Shown: positions 27,307 through 35,418, counted from the stretch's first letter. The stretch is DNA of 64,000 bases from an uncultured Dermabacter sp. (GCA_947252755.1 CAMXWV010000013.1:3498-67497), one strand, 5' to 3'. Translations and numbers: made by a program. The notes: generated from the letters alone by a model not told the origin.

Positions 27307-28098
27307 TGGAGCAGCGCGTGATGGGGCGTCGGTGGGCGGTGAATTCGTCCGCGTCGGGCACGGTCATGATCGCCGCAGGCGCGTTCTGGCTGAGCTTCGT
27401 CGCGCTGGCCGACCTTGCCCGTCGCTCCGGGATCGAACGCGAGCAGTGGGTGTGGCCGCTGCTGGTCGCCGGGGCGCTCGTATCGGTGACCGCGAACGCG
27501 CTGCACGCGGTCGTCGCCGCCGACGCCAACATCCCCGTCGTACTCGCCGCCGCGGTGGCCGCCGTACCGCCGCTGGTGCTGCTGGCCTCCACCCATCTGA
27601 CCGTCGTGCTCATCCGCTCCACCCGCACCACGACCACACCGCCGCAGACCGAGGCACCTCCGCCGGCTCTGCCTGCGGGCGGCACTGCGCCCGAGACCCC
27701 AACCCCGAGCCCGGCGCCGGAGCCCGACGATCCCTCACCGCAGCACGAGGACGAGGACGACGTAGAGCCGACCGCGCCCGCAATGCACGAGGCCCACGAG
27801 TCGGCTCCGACGGTGGTTGATGCTGGTCGGCGGGAGCGAGCGGCGCGGCTGCGGGCGGAGGCCGAGGGCGTCACCCTGTGCGGGGCCTGCCAGGGAGCGA
27901 GCGGCGCGGCTGCGGGCGGAGGGCTGGTCGAACAAGCAGATCGCCCGCGAACTCGATGTGCACCCCTCGACCGTGGGCCGCTGGCTTCCCCAACCACCCC
28001 AGTCCAAGCCCGAGGCCGAAGGGTCTGAGTCTTCTGAGTCGTCCGGCCCGCAAGGGGCCGGCACCCCACCTGAACAAGCCGAGGAGGAACCGTCATGA
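27306..28098 (+). pseudogene. DUF2637 (SpdB-like) membrane protein with C-terminal HTH, disrupted by a 61-bp duplication
   Basis: N-terminal ~100 residues carry three to four membrane helices in the DUF2637 pattern (MIAAGAFWLSFVALADLARR, VWPLLVAGALVSVTANALHA, a Val/Ala/Leu-rich third). A Pro/Glu/Asp-rich linker follows. The intended C-terminus is a helix-turn-helix, RERAARLRAEGWSNKQIARE then LDVHPSTVGRWLPQ, which is now in a different frame because a 29-bp sequence is repeated 61 bp apart (27832-27860 and 27893-27921). The current frame ends at 28028 with meaningless text; the restored one ends at 28098, overlapping the next ATG. DUF2637 proteins of actinobacterial plasmids are linked to intramycelial or cell-to-cell spread. 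Confidence 0.75.
27832..27921 (+). repeat. 29-bp direct repeat, 61 bp apart
   Basis: The 29 bases starting gggagcgagcggcgcggc occur at 27832-27860 and again, unchanged, at 27893-27921. Period 61 is not a multiple of three, so the insertion changes frame inside the HTH region of the DUF2637 gene. Loss of one unit by recombination would restore the gene exactly. Confidence 0.9.
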
Positions 28099-28505
28099 AC
28101 ACCGAACAGCACCCGCACGACCAGCATTCGCCCGAACAACCGCCACCATCCGAGGCAGCAGGGACGGAGCGGCCCGATCCGGCGGCGGGGATGGCGCCCG
28201 AGGCGATCCAGGCCGCCGACGTCCACCGCGAGAAACAGCCCACCGAGGGCGTGGACGTGGAGAAGCCGACCCGCGGGGTCGATTGGGTGCGCGCCTCCGA
28301 CCTGCTCTCCCGTGGCAGCGGCTACGTGTCGCGGCGAGGCATCGACCTGGACGCCAACCTCGCTCGTGGGACCCGGCACGGCATCGCGGTCAGCGCCAAG
28401 TATGTCGGTCGGCAGATCGCCGCGGGCGCGAGGCGGCTGCCGCCGGTCTCGGCATTCGGCCGCGAGGAACCCGCACCCGAGTTGCCGGGTCTGGGCAGGA
28501 AGTGA
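28095..28505 (+). CDS. unknown mobile-element protein
   Basis: 136 residues, not recognised. N-terminal half is Pro/Glu/His/Gln-rich and probably disordered; the C-terminal half (VDWVRASDLLSRGSGYVSRR, ARGTRHGIAVSAKYVGRQIA) is basic and helical. ATG 28095 overlaps the restored stop of the DUF2637 gene (ATGA), so it belongs to the backbone operon. No signal peptide or membrane helix. Function unknown. Confidence 0.6.
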   Translation: MNTEQHPHDQHSPEQPPPSEAAGTERPDPAAGMAPEAIQAADVHREKQPTEGVDVEKPTRGVDWVRASDLLSRGSGYVSRRGIDLDANLARGTRHGIAVSAKYVGRQIAAGARRLPPVSAFGREEPAPELPGLGRK

Positions 28506-28576
28506 CCAGGGGTGAGCCGTCATGTCTCCGATCCGACGTTCTTTCCCTGACCGCCCCGCTACTCGTGGGAACCGGT

Positions 28577-28594
28577 GTGCACCTGCCTGGCAGG
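28577..28594 (+). promoter_or_regulatory. element-wide GTGCACCTGC motif, copy 4
   Basis: GTGCACCTGCCTGGCAGG contains the palindrome CCTGCC-T-GGCAGG (28582-28594) and sits 11 bases before the ATG at 28605, overlapping its ribosome-binding site (AGGAGG, 28592-28597). A protein bound here, or the RNA hairpin itself, could block translation. Confidence 0.42.
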
Positions 28595-28604
28595 AGGTGC
28601 CGAG

Positions 28605-29483
28605 ATGATCCCGCATACAACAACCACCGCCGGCCCGGGCGGCGAGGACTACACGACCGGCGAGGGCCTGCGCGCCCTGCTGGCCCGGCTGCACGAGGAG
28701 GGGCCGGGCGCGTGGCGCACCGATCCGACCGCCGCGAAGCTGATGGCCTATGCGGCCGAGAAGTACGCGGCCCTGGCGCGTAAGCACGGTCTTGATCCGT
28801 GGGAGGCGGCGGGTGCCGCGTTCGATGTGATGCGCACCCGCTCCGCGCGCGAGGCCGATGACCCGTGGGGCGTGGTCACCCACGCGGTGCGGATCACCTG
28901 CATCGCCGAGGAACGCGCCCAAGGCCTGCTCTGCTCCACGCATCAGGCGCGCCGCCCGCACTACTCGGTCTTCCACGACGCCGAACGCCTCTCCGACCGT
29001 GAGAACCCGCTGGATGACTACCATCCCGCGTTCCACATCACCGACCCCCACCCCGACGACGAGCACGAGGGCGAAGGTGAGCGGGAGGTGGTGGAGCCGG
29101 CGGGGGTGGTCACGTCGGCGTCTGGTGCGGTGGAGGACGCGATCGCGTTCGTCACCGTCCTCGGCTGGCCGGCCCAGACGGCCCGCGCCGCGGTCGAGCA
29201 TGTCTGCCACGCCCTTGCCCGTGCGGGGTCCAGGCAGTCCGCGTTCGAGGTGCTGCGCCGCGACAAGCACTCCCGCGCCCTGCTCGACCTGACCGGCTCG
29301 TCATGGACGGCGCTACTGCGGGCACTGCTTGGCAACCCCGCACCCGGTGTCGCCGCAACCTCAGCGGGCCGGGGCATCCTGCTCAGATTGTTGATCGGCG
29401 AGACGCTGCCGGTGCTGCTGCACGACGACGACCTCGTGCTCACCGTGTCACTCGCGGCACCTCGGAATGGGGGCCGGCGATGA
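28605..29483 (+). CDS. unknown mobile-element protein upstream of parB
   Basis: 292 residues from ATG 28605 with AGGAGG eight bases upstream. Not recognised. The region RKHGLDPWEAAGAAFDVMRT and DDPWGVVTHAVRITCIAEER resembles helices seen in actinobacterial ICE proteins of unknown role and vaguely a sigma-factor region 2, but no sigma motif can be claimed. The central part is acidic (HPDDEHEGEGEREVVEP). The C-terminal domain has LGWPAQTARAAVEHVCHALA and a Leu-rich end. The last four bases overlap the parB ATG. Its constant place before parB suggests a partition or replication role. Confidence 0.6.
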   Translation: MIPHTTTTAGPGGEDYTTGEGLRALLARLHEEGPGAWRTDPTAAKLMAYAAEKYAALARKHGLDPWEAAGAAFDVMRTRSAREADDPWGVVTHAVRITCIAEERAQGLLCSTHQARRPHYSVFHDAERLSDRENPLDDYHPAFHITDPHPDDEHEGEGEREVVEPAGVVTSASGAVEDAIAFVTVLGWPAQTARAAVEHVCHALARAGSRQSAFEVLRRDKHSRALLDLTGSSWTALLRALLGNPAPGVAATSAGRGILLRLLIGETLPVLLHDDDLVLTVSLAAPRNGGRR

Positions 29484-30898
29484 GTATCGAGCTGGAACGG
29501 GCCGTGTCGTCGATCAGGATCGGGAACCGGCACCGCACCGACCTGGGCGACATCGACGGCCTGGCCGCGTCGATCGAGCGCGACGGGCTGCTCCAGCCCC
29601 CGACGATCACCCCGGACGGGGTGCTCGTCTGCGGCAGGCGCCGACTTGCCGCGATCCAGCAGCTCGGCTGGCGGGTCGTGAACGTGTGGGTGCGCTCCGG
29701 GATCTCCGATCGCCTCGAGCACCTGCTCGCCGAGCAGGACGACAACCTGCTGCACAAGGACCTCACCCCGCTGGAAGCAGCGTCCCTCTACCGCGAGCTC
29801 AAGGAGCTGTTGGCCGAGGACGCGGCCCGTCGTCAGGAAGCATCCCGGTTCAGCAGCGACCACCAACCGTCGGAGAACGGCGAGGCTGGGGAGGACGGTG
29901 GCGGAAAATTTCCGGCACCGTCACAGGCCCCGGCGGGTGAGGCGCGGCAGCAGGCAGCGGCGATGATCCCGGGAGCGGCGTCGTACCGGACGTTGGACAA
30001 GATCGAGGCGATCCAGCAGGCCGCCGACCGTGACGACCTCCCCGACGACACCCGAGCCCAGGTCGCTGATACGTTGGCGCGGATCGAGGCGGGCGCGCCG
30101 GTGCATCCGATCTTCGAGGAGGTCCGCGCCCTCATCGACGACCCCGCCCGGACCCGGGATGCGGAGCTGGACCGGCTAGCCCAGGAAGCGGTCGCCCGCG
30201 CCAAGAACCGGCCCCGCCGCACAAAGAACCCCGCCGCTCCCGCGCCGGCGGGGCTCACGGTGTGGACAGCCCGATCGTTCGTCGTGATCTGGGGCGAACT
30301 CGTCGACTGGTGGACGCATTACGAACCGGCCGTGCTCGCCAGCGAGCTCACCGAGGAGCAGATCGAGATGTTCCTGACGATCGCCGACGGCACCGCCCGC
30401 TTCGCCACCGCCCTCCGTGCCGCACGCAACCAGAACACCGACAACGACGAAGACCATGAAGAGGCCGAGGGCGGCGGCACCGGCATCACCACGCTCGCGG
30501 TGCTCCAGTCGCTTGCGCAGGCGCGGGACAAGTGGAACGAGCACCAGGCCGGCTCGATCTGGGATGCGTCCATCGTGAAGATCATCCTCAGCGGCGCCTC
30601 CAACAGCCGCGACCTCCAGGACCTGTCCACGCTGATCGGGGAACGCGACGAGCTCACCGACACCACCACCGTCGGCGATTACGGCTCCCGTTCCAACCAA
30701 CGCAGCGTGCGGCGGGTCGCGATCCTGCCGCCCGATCACATCCGACGCCTCCCGTTCGGCACCGCCGTGACCCTGCTGCGGTCGGCGCCGCCGATCATCA
30801 CCGACCTGCGCGCCTGGCCCGACCGACCCGACGGCAAGCAGCTCCAGGCGGATCGAGCCGAGGTCGAGCAGCTCCTGCACCACGCCCATCAGCAGTAA
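29480..30898 (+). CDS. ParB-TraG chimera: ParB-like protein fused to the C-terminal end of a TraG/VirD4 coupling protein
   Basis: 472 residues. Residues 1 to about 325 are a complete ParB-like protein: DIDGLAASIERDGLLQPPTI, VCGRRRLAAIQQLGWR (ParB/Srx box), LTPLEAASLYRELKELL (HTH), and ELVDWWTHYEPAVLASELTE near its normal C-terminus. From EGGGTGITTLAVLQSLAQAR (residue 330 on) the text is the end of a TraG/VirD4-type coupling ATPase: SNSRDLQDLSTLIGERDE, DYGSRSNQRSVRR and LPFGTAVTLLRSAPPI. The coupling protein's membrane segment and Walker motifs are missing. The simplest reading is an internal deletion, junction near 30455-30470, that removed the type IV secretion genes and the first part of traG and joined the ends in frame. 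The ParB part may still work. Confidence 0.82.
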   Translation: MSIELERAVSSIRIGNRHRTDLGDIDGLAASIERDGLLQPPTITPDGVLVCGRRRLAAIQQLGWRVVNVWVRSGISDRLEHLLAEQDDNLLHKDLTPLEAASLYRELKELLAEDAARRQEASRFSSDHQPSENGEAGEDGGGKFPAPSQAPAGEARQQAAAMIPGAASYRTLDKIEAIQQAADRDDLPDDTRAQVADTLARIEAGAPVHPIFEEVRALIDDPARTRDAELDRLAQEAVARAKNRPRRTKNPAAPAPAGLTVWTARSFVVIWGELVDWWTHYEPAVLASELTEEQIEMFLTIADGTARFATALRAARNQNTDNDEDHEEAEGGGTGITTLAVLQSLAQARDKWNEHQAGSIWDASIVKIILSGASNSRDLQDLSTLIGERDELTDTTTVGDYGSRSNQRSVRRVAILPPDHIRRLPFGTAVTLLRSAPPIITDLRAWPDRPDGKQLQADRAEVEQLLHHAHQQ

Positions 30899-30915
30899 CC
30901 CGCCGGGGTGGTCGG

Positions 30916-30928
30916 GTGCACCTGCCTG
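30916..30928 (+). promoter_or_regulatory. element-wide GTGCACCTGC motif, copy 5
   Basis: GTGCACCTGCCTG, 13 bases identical to the copy at 28577-28589. It lies 55 bases before the SSB-like start and 18 bases after the ParB-TraG stop. Confidence 0.42.
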
Positions 30929-30982
30929 CCACGAGCAGCCCCCACGGACGAGAGGGCGGCATGAGCAGCGCAGGAGCACACG

Positions 30983-31462
30983 ATGAGCGAGCAGAAGCCC
31001 AACGTCTACCCGGAGATCAGTGAAGCCTTCTACGGGTTCGTCGCCTCGAATCCGAAGCCGACCACGCGCGACGGCAAGCCGCGTCTGTACTTCCGGGCCG
31101 GGCAGGAGCACTACGGGTATGGGCCCGACGGGTCCAGGGTCAAGCTCCCCACCACCTTCCACGATGTTGTTGCGTTCCGCGGGGCGGCCGATGCCGGCGA
31201 TCGCAAGCTCGCCAAAGGCGATTGGTTCCTCGCGATCGGGCACCCGGAACCGAGCACGAACCCCAAGACCGGGGTCAAGGAGACCGAGTTCATCGCGAGC
31301 CGGTTCGGCCACGATCTCGCCCGCATGAACACCCACGTGGGCAGCCCGCGCCGGCTTTCCCAGATGGAGTCCCCGAACCGCAAGCAGCCGCAGCGGCAGG
31401 TCGGCCACGAGCCGCCCGAGCACGAACAGCCCGGCCACGAGCAGCCCGCCCGGGCCATGTGA
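30983..31462 (+). CDS. SSB-like single-stranded DNA-binding protein
   Basis: 159 residues. The first ~110 resemble an OB-fold SSB: RLYFRAGQEHYGYGPDG, then TFHDVVAFRGAADAGDRKLAKGDWFLAIG, then ETEFIASRFGHDLARMNTHV, matching the order of SSB strands (T-F-H-D-V-V-A-F for the usual T-x-W-x-x-V-x-x-F). The C-terminal tail is Pro/His/Gln-rich (HEPPEHEQPGHEQPA) and lacks the canonical acidic DDDIPF tip. Plasmid and ICE SSBs coat transferred strands. It follows the traG remnant and precedes DUF4913, the usual order in these elements. Confidence 0.62.
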   Translation: MSEQKPNVYPEISEAFYGFVASNPKPTTRDGKPRLYFRAGQEHYGYGPDGSRVKLPTTFHDVVAFRGAADAGDRKLAKGDWFLAIGHPEPSTNPKTGVKETEFIASRFGHDLARMNTHVGSPRRLSQMESPNRKQPQRQVGHEPPEHEQPGHEQPARAM

Positions 31463-31477
31463 ACGGAGGCGAACGTG

Positions 31478-32095
31478 ATGAACGACGACACCACCCCGTC
31501 CGACAGCCCCGACCCCGAGGAGTGGGAGGACGAGGACTTCGGGCCGACCGGTCCCGACGACGATGCGCCGGGGCCGCCGCGGCCGGTGAACTGGAACCTG
31601 CTGCTCACGCACGATCTGGAGCAGGAATGGCTCGCCCTGAACCGGTGGGTCGAGTGGGTCAGGAGAGAGTACGCGCTGCCCGCCTCGGTGATCCCGCCGT
31701 TGTGGCACCGGCATCCGGCGCTCAAGTGGGAGCTCTCCGCGTTGCATCTGCACTGGCTCGCCGCGTACGACCCGGAACAGGACGCCTCGGCCGCGATCGG
31801 GTGGCATCGCGACTTCGCCGCCGCCCGGCAACGGCTACGCGACTGGGTCGCCGCCTCCGGCACCCGCCTGGATCGCGACCGCCCCGACCGGCAGACCGCC
31901 TGGCCCGGCGAACCCCCGGCCCCGCCGGTCGAAGACATCCCGATCACGAACCGGCGCGAGGACTTCGTGGCCTTCGTGATGGAACAGGTCGCCCGCCGCA
32001 AAGCCGCCGAAGACGCCTTCTTCGCCCGCCTCGACGACACCGACCTCGACATCGACGCCGACCCCGACGAGGGTGCCGACCCCGAAGGCGGGTGA
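31478..32095 (+). CDS. DUF4913 family protein
   Basis: 205 residues from ATG 31478, with GGAGG at 31464-31468 upstream. A long acidic, Pro-rich start (DPEEWEDEDFGPTGPDDD) leads to the DUF4913 core: WVEWVRREYALPASVIPPLWHRHPALKWELSALHLHWLAAYD, followed by AIGWHRDFAAARQRLRDWVA, both conserved features. C-terminal tail acidic. Known only as an actinobacterial mobile-element family; in several elements it lies next to traG and the integrase. Function not known. Confidence 0.75.
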   Translation: MNDDTTPSDSPDPEEWEDEDFGPTGPDDDAPGPPRPVNWNLLLTHDLEQEWLALNRWVEWVRREYALPASVIPPLWHRHPALKWELSALHLHWLAAYDPEQDASAAIGWHRDFAAARQRLRDWVAASGTRLDRDRPDRQTAWPGEPPAPPVEDIPITNRREDFVAFVMEQVARRKAAEDAFFARLDDTDLDIDADPDEGADPEGG

Positions 32096-32101
32096 GCGGT
32101 G

Positions 32102-32302
32102 ATGGTGCGGAACTATCAACGCAAGACCCAACGCCCCTCATCGGACCGGCGGCTGCGGGTCACGTTCACGAGGCGGGAGCAGATCGACACCGAGAAGATC
32201 GCCGAAGTCCTCATCCGCGTCGCCCTGCGCGAAGCCGGCACCGGCAGCCCGGTCGGCCGGGCCGGAGACCAGCTCCGGGCGCTGCTGAGCAGCGAACGGT
32301 AG
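32102..32302 (+). CDS. small basic mobile-element protein
   Basis: 66 residues (MVRNYQRKTQRPSSDRRLRV then FTRREQIDTEKIAEVLIRVALREAG). Basic start and a helical second half, possibly a ribbon-helix-helix-like DNA binder, but I cannot confirm that. It follows DUF4913 by a few bases and is the last gene before the integrase. Confidence 0.55.
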   Translation: MVRNYQRKTQRPSSDRRLRVTFTRREQIDTEKIAEVLIRVALREAGTGSPVGRAGDQLRALLSSER

Positions 32303-32417
32303 AATCCCTGTTGTACGTCCATCCCAGGGCGCTACCGGCTAACCAACTTGTTGCCCGAACCCGTCGCGGTTCGGCAGGCCTCCCCAATTTGTGTCGTGAC
32401 CGCCAGTCGGCGCCCGC

Positions 32418-32443
32418 ACCCAACCCCAATGCTGGGGCTGGGT
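32418..32443 (+). repeat. hairpin upstream of the integrase
   Basis: ACCCAACCCCA and TGGGGCTGGGT form an 11-bp stem with one mismatch around an ATGC loop, 26 bases before the integrase ATG. No T-run follows. It could end the backbone transcript, hide the integrase ribosome-binding site, or be part of a recombination region. The 166-bp gap around it has another small stem, GAACC/GGTTC at 32357-32372. Confidence 0.4.
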
Positions 32444-32468
32444 GAGAGCCCGAAAGGCAGTCACGACC

Positions 32469-34214
32469 ATGACGCTCATCGACCTCCCCGCCGGCCTCGA
32501 CCTCGGCGCCCTGCGCACCCTCGCCGCCGGCCCGAAACTCTCCTGCGAACAGGTCCTTCCTGATGGGAATGTGCCCGCGATCTCGTACCTGCGGGTCTCC
32601 ACCAAGGACCAGGCCACCCGTAACGGTCTCGAAGAAGGCCTCTCCATTCCGGCGCAGCGCGACGCCGCGCAGCGCAAGGCCGACCAGCTGAACGCGGTCA
32701 TCGTGGCGGAGTTCATCGAGCCCGGCGAGTCCGGGAAGACCGCCCGCCGCAAAGCGCTCCAGGAGATGCTGGATTACCTCACCGAGCACCCTGTCCGGTA
32801 CTGCATCATCAACAAGGTCGACCGCATCGCCCGCAACCGGCTCGATGACGCGATCATCCACGCCACCCTCCGCCAGGCCGGGGTCACGCTCGTGTCCGTC
32901 ATGGAGAACATCGACGAGACGCCCTCGGGGATGCTGATGCACGGCATCATGGCCTCGATCGCCGAGTTCTACAGCCTGAACCTCGCCCAGGAGGTCACCA
33001 AGGGGCTCGTGCAGAAGGCCACGATCGGCGGCACCCCGCACCGGGCGCCCATCGGCTACCTCAACATCCGCACCACCGATGCGGGCGGGCGCGAGGTCCG
33101 CGAGGTGCGACTCGACCCCGACCGGTGTGAGCTGATCCGGTTCGTGTTCACCGCCTATGCCACCGGCGACTGGTCGCTATCCAAGCTCGCCCGCGAGCTG
33201 GAGACCCGCGGACTCACCACCCGGCCCACGCCGTCGTTCCCCGCGAAGCCGGTCACCACGACCGCGCTGCACAAGATCCTCACCAACCCCTACTACCAGG
33301 GCATCGTCACCTTCCGCGACGTGACCTACCCCGGCACGCACGATCCGCTCGTGACGCCGGAGACGTTCGAGCAGGTGCAGACGATCCTCCAGCAGAACCA
33401 CGTCGTCGGCGACAAGCCCCAGAAGTACGACCACTACCTCAAAGGCTCGATCTACTGCGGCTGCGGGAAGCGGCTCATGTTCGAGCGTCCCCGCAACCAC
33501 CAGGGCGTCGCCTACGACTACTTCACCTGCACCGGCCGCCGGTTCAAGCGCAACAACTGCCAGCGCACCGCCATCCTCACCCACCGCGTCGAGCAGTCCA
33601 TCGAGGCCGGCTACCAGGACATCTCCCTCAGCCCTAGCGAGGCAGCGCAGGTCCAGGGCGTGCTCGGGCAGGTGTTCGACACCCTCTCCGAATCCACCAG
33701 CGATGAGAAGAAGCTCCTCGCCGGGCAGAAGGCCAAGCTCGAAGCCGAACAGGTCAAGCTCCTCCAAGCCCACTACGCCGACGCGATCCCGCTCGACCTG
33801 CTCAAGACCGAGCAAGACCGCATCCGCGCGAGCCTGCAAGCGATCACCGGTCGGCTCGACACGTTGGAGACGACCTACGACAAGGCCAAGGTCGGGCTCG
33901 ATGCGATCCTCGGGCTCCTCACCGACATCGGCGACGTCTACGCCAAGGCCGAACCCTCCGAGCGGCGGATGCTCAACCGGGCACTGTTCGACCGCATCAC
34001 CATCGATGACGAGGACGAGGCCGCCCTCCAACCGACCGAAGCGATCCAGACCATCCTGGCCATCGGCCCCAGGCCACACAACGAAAGAACCTTGCCCCGC
34101 GATGATGCGGGGCAAGGTTCGAACGTTCAACTTTACGTGGAGGTAAGGGGATTCGAACCCCTGACCTTCTGCATGCCATGCAGACGCGCTACCAACTGCG
34201 CCATACCCCCGTGA
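32469..34214 (+). CDS. large serine integrase of the element, C-terminus read through tRNA-Ala
   Basis: 581 residues. Resolvase catalytic domain with AISYLRVSTKDQA (Ser44 nucleophile, Arg42) and IINKVDRIARNRLDD, then the recombinase domain (PYYQGIVTFRDVTYPG), a zinc ribbon (YCGCGKR ... NNCQRT), a long coiled coil (LLAGQKAKLEAEQVKLLQ) and a C-terminal end. The last 25 codons, VEVRGFEPLTFCMPC onward, are the antisense of the tRNA-Ala gene, and the codons before them cross the tRNA terminator hairpin. The original C-terminus was therefore altered by integration: the element half ends around 34,060-34,085 and the rest is host sequence. Large serine integrases join attP and attB without tandem repeats; the attP half should lie next to this gene. 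Confidence 0.9.
   Translation: MTLIDLPAGLDLGALRTLAAGPKLSCEQVLPDGNVPAISYLRVSTKDQATRNGLEEGLSIPAQRDAAQRKADQLNAVIVAEFIEPGESGKTARRKALQEMLDYLTEHPVRYCIINKVDRIARNRLDDAIIHATLRQAGVTLVSVMENIDETPSGMLMHGIMASIAEFYSLNLAQEVTKGLVQKATIGGTPHRAPIGYLNIRTTDAGGREVREVRLDPDRCELIRFVFTAYATGDWSLSKLARELETRGLTTRPTPSFPAKPVTTTALHKILTNPYYQGIVTFRDVTYPGTHDPLVTPETFEQVQTILQQNHVVGDKPQKYDHYLKGSIYCGCGKRLMFERPRNHQGVAYDYFTCTGRRFKRNNCQRTAILTHRVEQSIEAGYQDISLSPSEAAQVQGVLGQVFDTLSESTSDEKKLLAGQKAKLEAEQVKLLQAHYADAIPLDLLKTEQDRIRASLQAITGRLDTLETTYDKAKVGLDAILGLLTDIGDVYAKAEPSERRMLNRALFDRITIDDEDEAALQPTEAIQTILAIGPRPHNERTLPRDDAGQGSNVQLYVEVRGFEPLTFCMPCRRATNCAIPP
34087..34120 (-). terminator. intrinsic terminator of tRNA-Ala
   Basis: A perfect 14-bp inverted repeat (34087-34100 and 34107-34120, loop of 6). 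Read on the minus strand it lies 18 bases after the tRNA 3' end and is followed by TTTCGTTGTG, so it is a Rho-independent terminator for the tRNA. It lies inside the 3' part of the integrase frame. Confidence 0.8.
34138..34210 (-). tRNA. tRNA-Ala (anticodon GGC)
   Basis: 73 nt on the minus strand. Acceptor stem GGGGGTA with TACCTCC (one G-T pair), D-loop AGTTGGTA, anticodon stem TCTGC/GCAGA around the loop ATGGCAT (anticodon GGC), T-arm GGGGTTCGAATCCCC. CCA is not encoded. A possible -10, TACTATAGA, lies upstream (34243-34251, minus strand). It marks the chromosomal side of the element's right junction. Confidence 0.97.
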
Positions 34215-34363
34215 GGATTGCCGCTCGCTTCCGAGCGACTTCTCTATAGTACACAGCGGTCACGGTGGAGAGAAATCGGCACTGGGGCTGTGTGACCGCT
34301 CCCTCAGCGCGTTCAGCGCCCGTCCACTGCGTCAGCAGATCAGTCGCTGTTCGGCGGCTGTTT

Positions 34364-34993
34364 CTATGCTCTGACCTGCGGTGGAAGGTTGTGGGACACG
34401 AGTCGCATCCATCCGGTGGGTGGTTCAGCGGTGGCGTATGTCAGCTCGCTCCAGTGGCAGTTCCCGATCCCGTGAAGGCCGCGGAACGCGTCTGGTTCGA
34501 GCCCGAGCATCGCGGTGATGCCCAGTGTGATCGCCGCGCCGTGAGACACCACGATCGCGCTGCCGATTGTGGGCGTGTCCGCCAGGATGTCTCGGCAGCC
34601 TTCTGCGAACCGCTCCCCCACCATGGTGCGGGACTCCACGCCCACACCCCGAACGGGATGGCCACCCACCCAGTGCGCGAACTCGCCCGGCCACTGGGCA
34701 CGCACTTCATCGCGGGTGAGGCCTTCCCATTGGCCAAAGGAGCGTTCAAGAAAGCGCGGGTCAGTCACGACGTCAACACCGAGCGCGTCGGCAATCGCCT
34801 GGGCGGTATCAGCAGCCCGCCCGAGTGGTGAGGCGAACACGGCGCTCACATGCTCCAGATCCGCAAAGGCCTGCGCCGCTTGGGCTGCCTGTTCGTGTCC
34901 GGTCTGGTTCAGGGGAATATCAACCTGGCCTTGCAGGCGGCGCTCCACATTGTGATCGGTTTGGCCGTGGCGAACCAGGATCAGTCGGGTCAT
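34364..34993 (-). CDS. histidine phosphatase family protein (phosphoglycerate mutase-like)
   Basis: 209 residues. The catalytic RHG motif is in LILVRHGQTDHN (His9), with FASPLGRAADTAQAIAD, the acidic LERSFGQWEGLTRDE and a second histidine in AIVVSHGAAITLG. That is the complete branch-1 histidine phosphatase set. Substrate cannot be read: family members include broad phosphatases, cobalamin CobC and phosphoglycerate mutases. Four-base overlap with the rsfS stop puts it in the nadD-rsfS operon, as in many actinobacteria. Confidence 0.9.
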   Translation of the reverse strand: MTRLILVRHGQTDHNVERRLQGQVDIPLNQTGHEQAAQAAQAFADLEHVSAVFASPLGRAADTAQAIADALGVDVVTDPRFLERSFGQWEGLTRDEVRAQWPGEFAHWVGGHPVRGVGVESRTMVGERFAEGCRDILADTPTIGSAIVVSHGAAITLGITAMLGLEPDAFRGLHGIGNCHWSELTYATAEPPTGWMRLVSHNLPPQVRA

Positions 34994-35418
34994 GCCTGGT
35001 CGGACGCCCGATCAGCTGAGCCAACCGTTTCACTCGTATCGGCATTCGCGCCGCCGCCGTGATCAAGCTGCAGATCCACCACGGGCGCATCCCGCCACAG
35101 CCGTTCCAGCGCGTAGAACTCGCGGTCTTCAGCGTGCTGCACGTGCACCACGATGTCCGTGAAGTCCATCAGCACCCAGCGGGCGCCCGCTTCTCCCTCA
35201 CGGCGCACCATCTTGTGACCGTGCTTCAGCATCTCCTCTTCGATGCCCTTCACCACGCCCTGCACTTGACGCTCCGAATCAGCCGAGGCGAGCACGAAGA
35301 TATCCGTCAGCACCATCTGCTGGGACACGTTCAGCGCAATCACGTTCTCGGCAAGGTGGTCCACAGCGGCCTGGCCGGCAATGCGCGCCATGTCAATGGA
35401 TTCTTGAGGGATCGTCAC
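34990..35418 (-). CDS. rsfS: ribosome silencing factor RsfS
   Basis: 142 residues. RsfS/Iojap core: ENVIALNVSQQMVLTDIFVLASADSERQVQGVVKGIEEEM, then GEAGARWVLMDFTDIVVHVQHAEDREFYALERLW, with the conserved W-x-L-x-D-F and Y-x-L-E-R-L-W. RsfS binds ribosomal protein L14 and blocks subunit joining in stationary phase. An acidic, Asp/Ala-rich C-terminal tail (about 20 residues) extends beyond the usual end. It is downstream of nadD in the standard order, but one extra gene separates them. Confidence 0.95.
   Translation of the reverse strand: MTIPQESIDMARIAGQAAVDHLAENVIALNVSQQMVLTDIFVLASADSERQVQGVVKGIEEEMLKHGHKMVRREGEAGARWVLMDFTDIVVHVQHAEDREFYALERLWRDAPVVDLQLDHGGGANADTSETVGSADRASDQA

Noticed and set aside
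30176..31831. 551-codon minus-strand frame opposite parB-traG and the SSB-like gene.
   Set aside because: It crosses several real plus-strand genes and reads as Gly/Arg/Val-rich shadow with no family.
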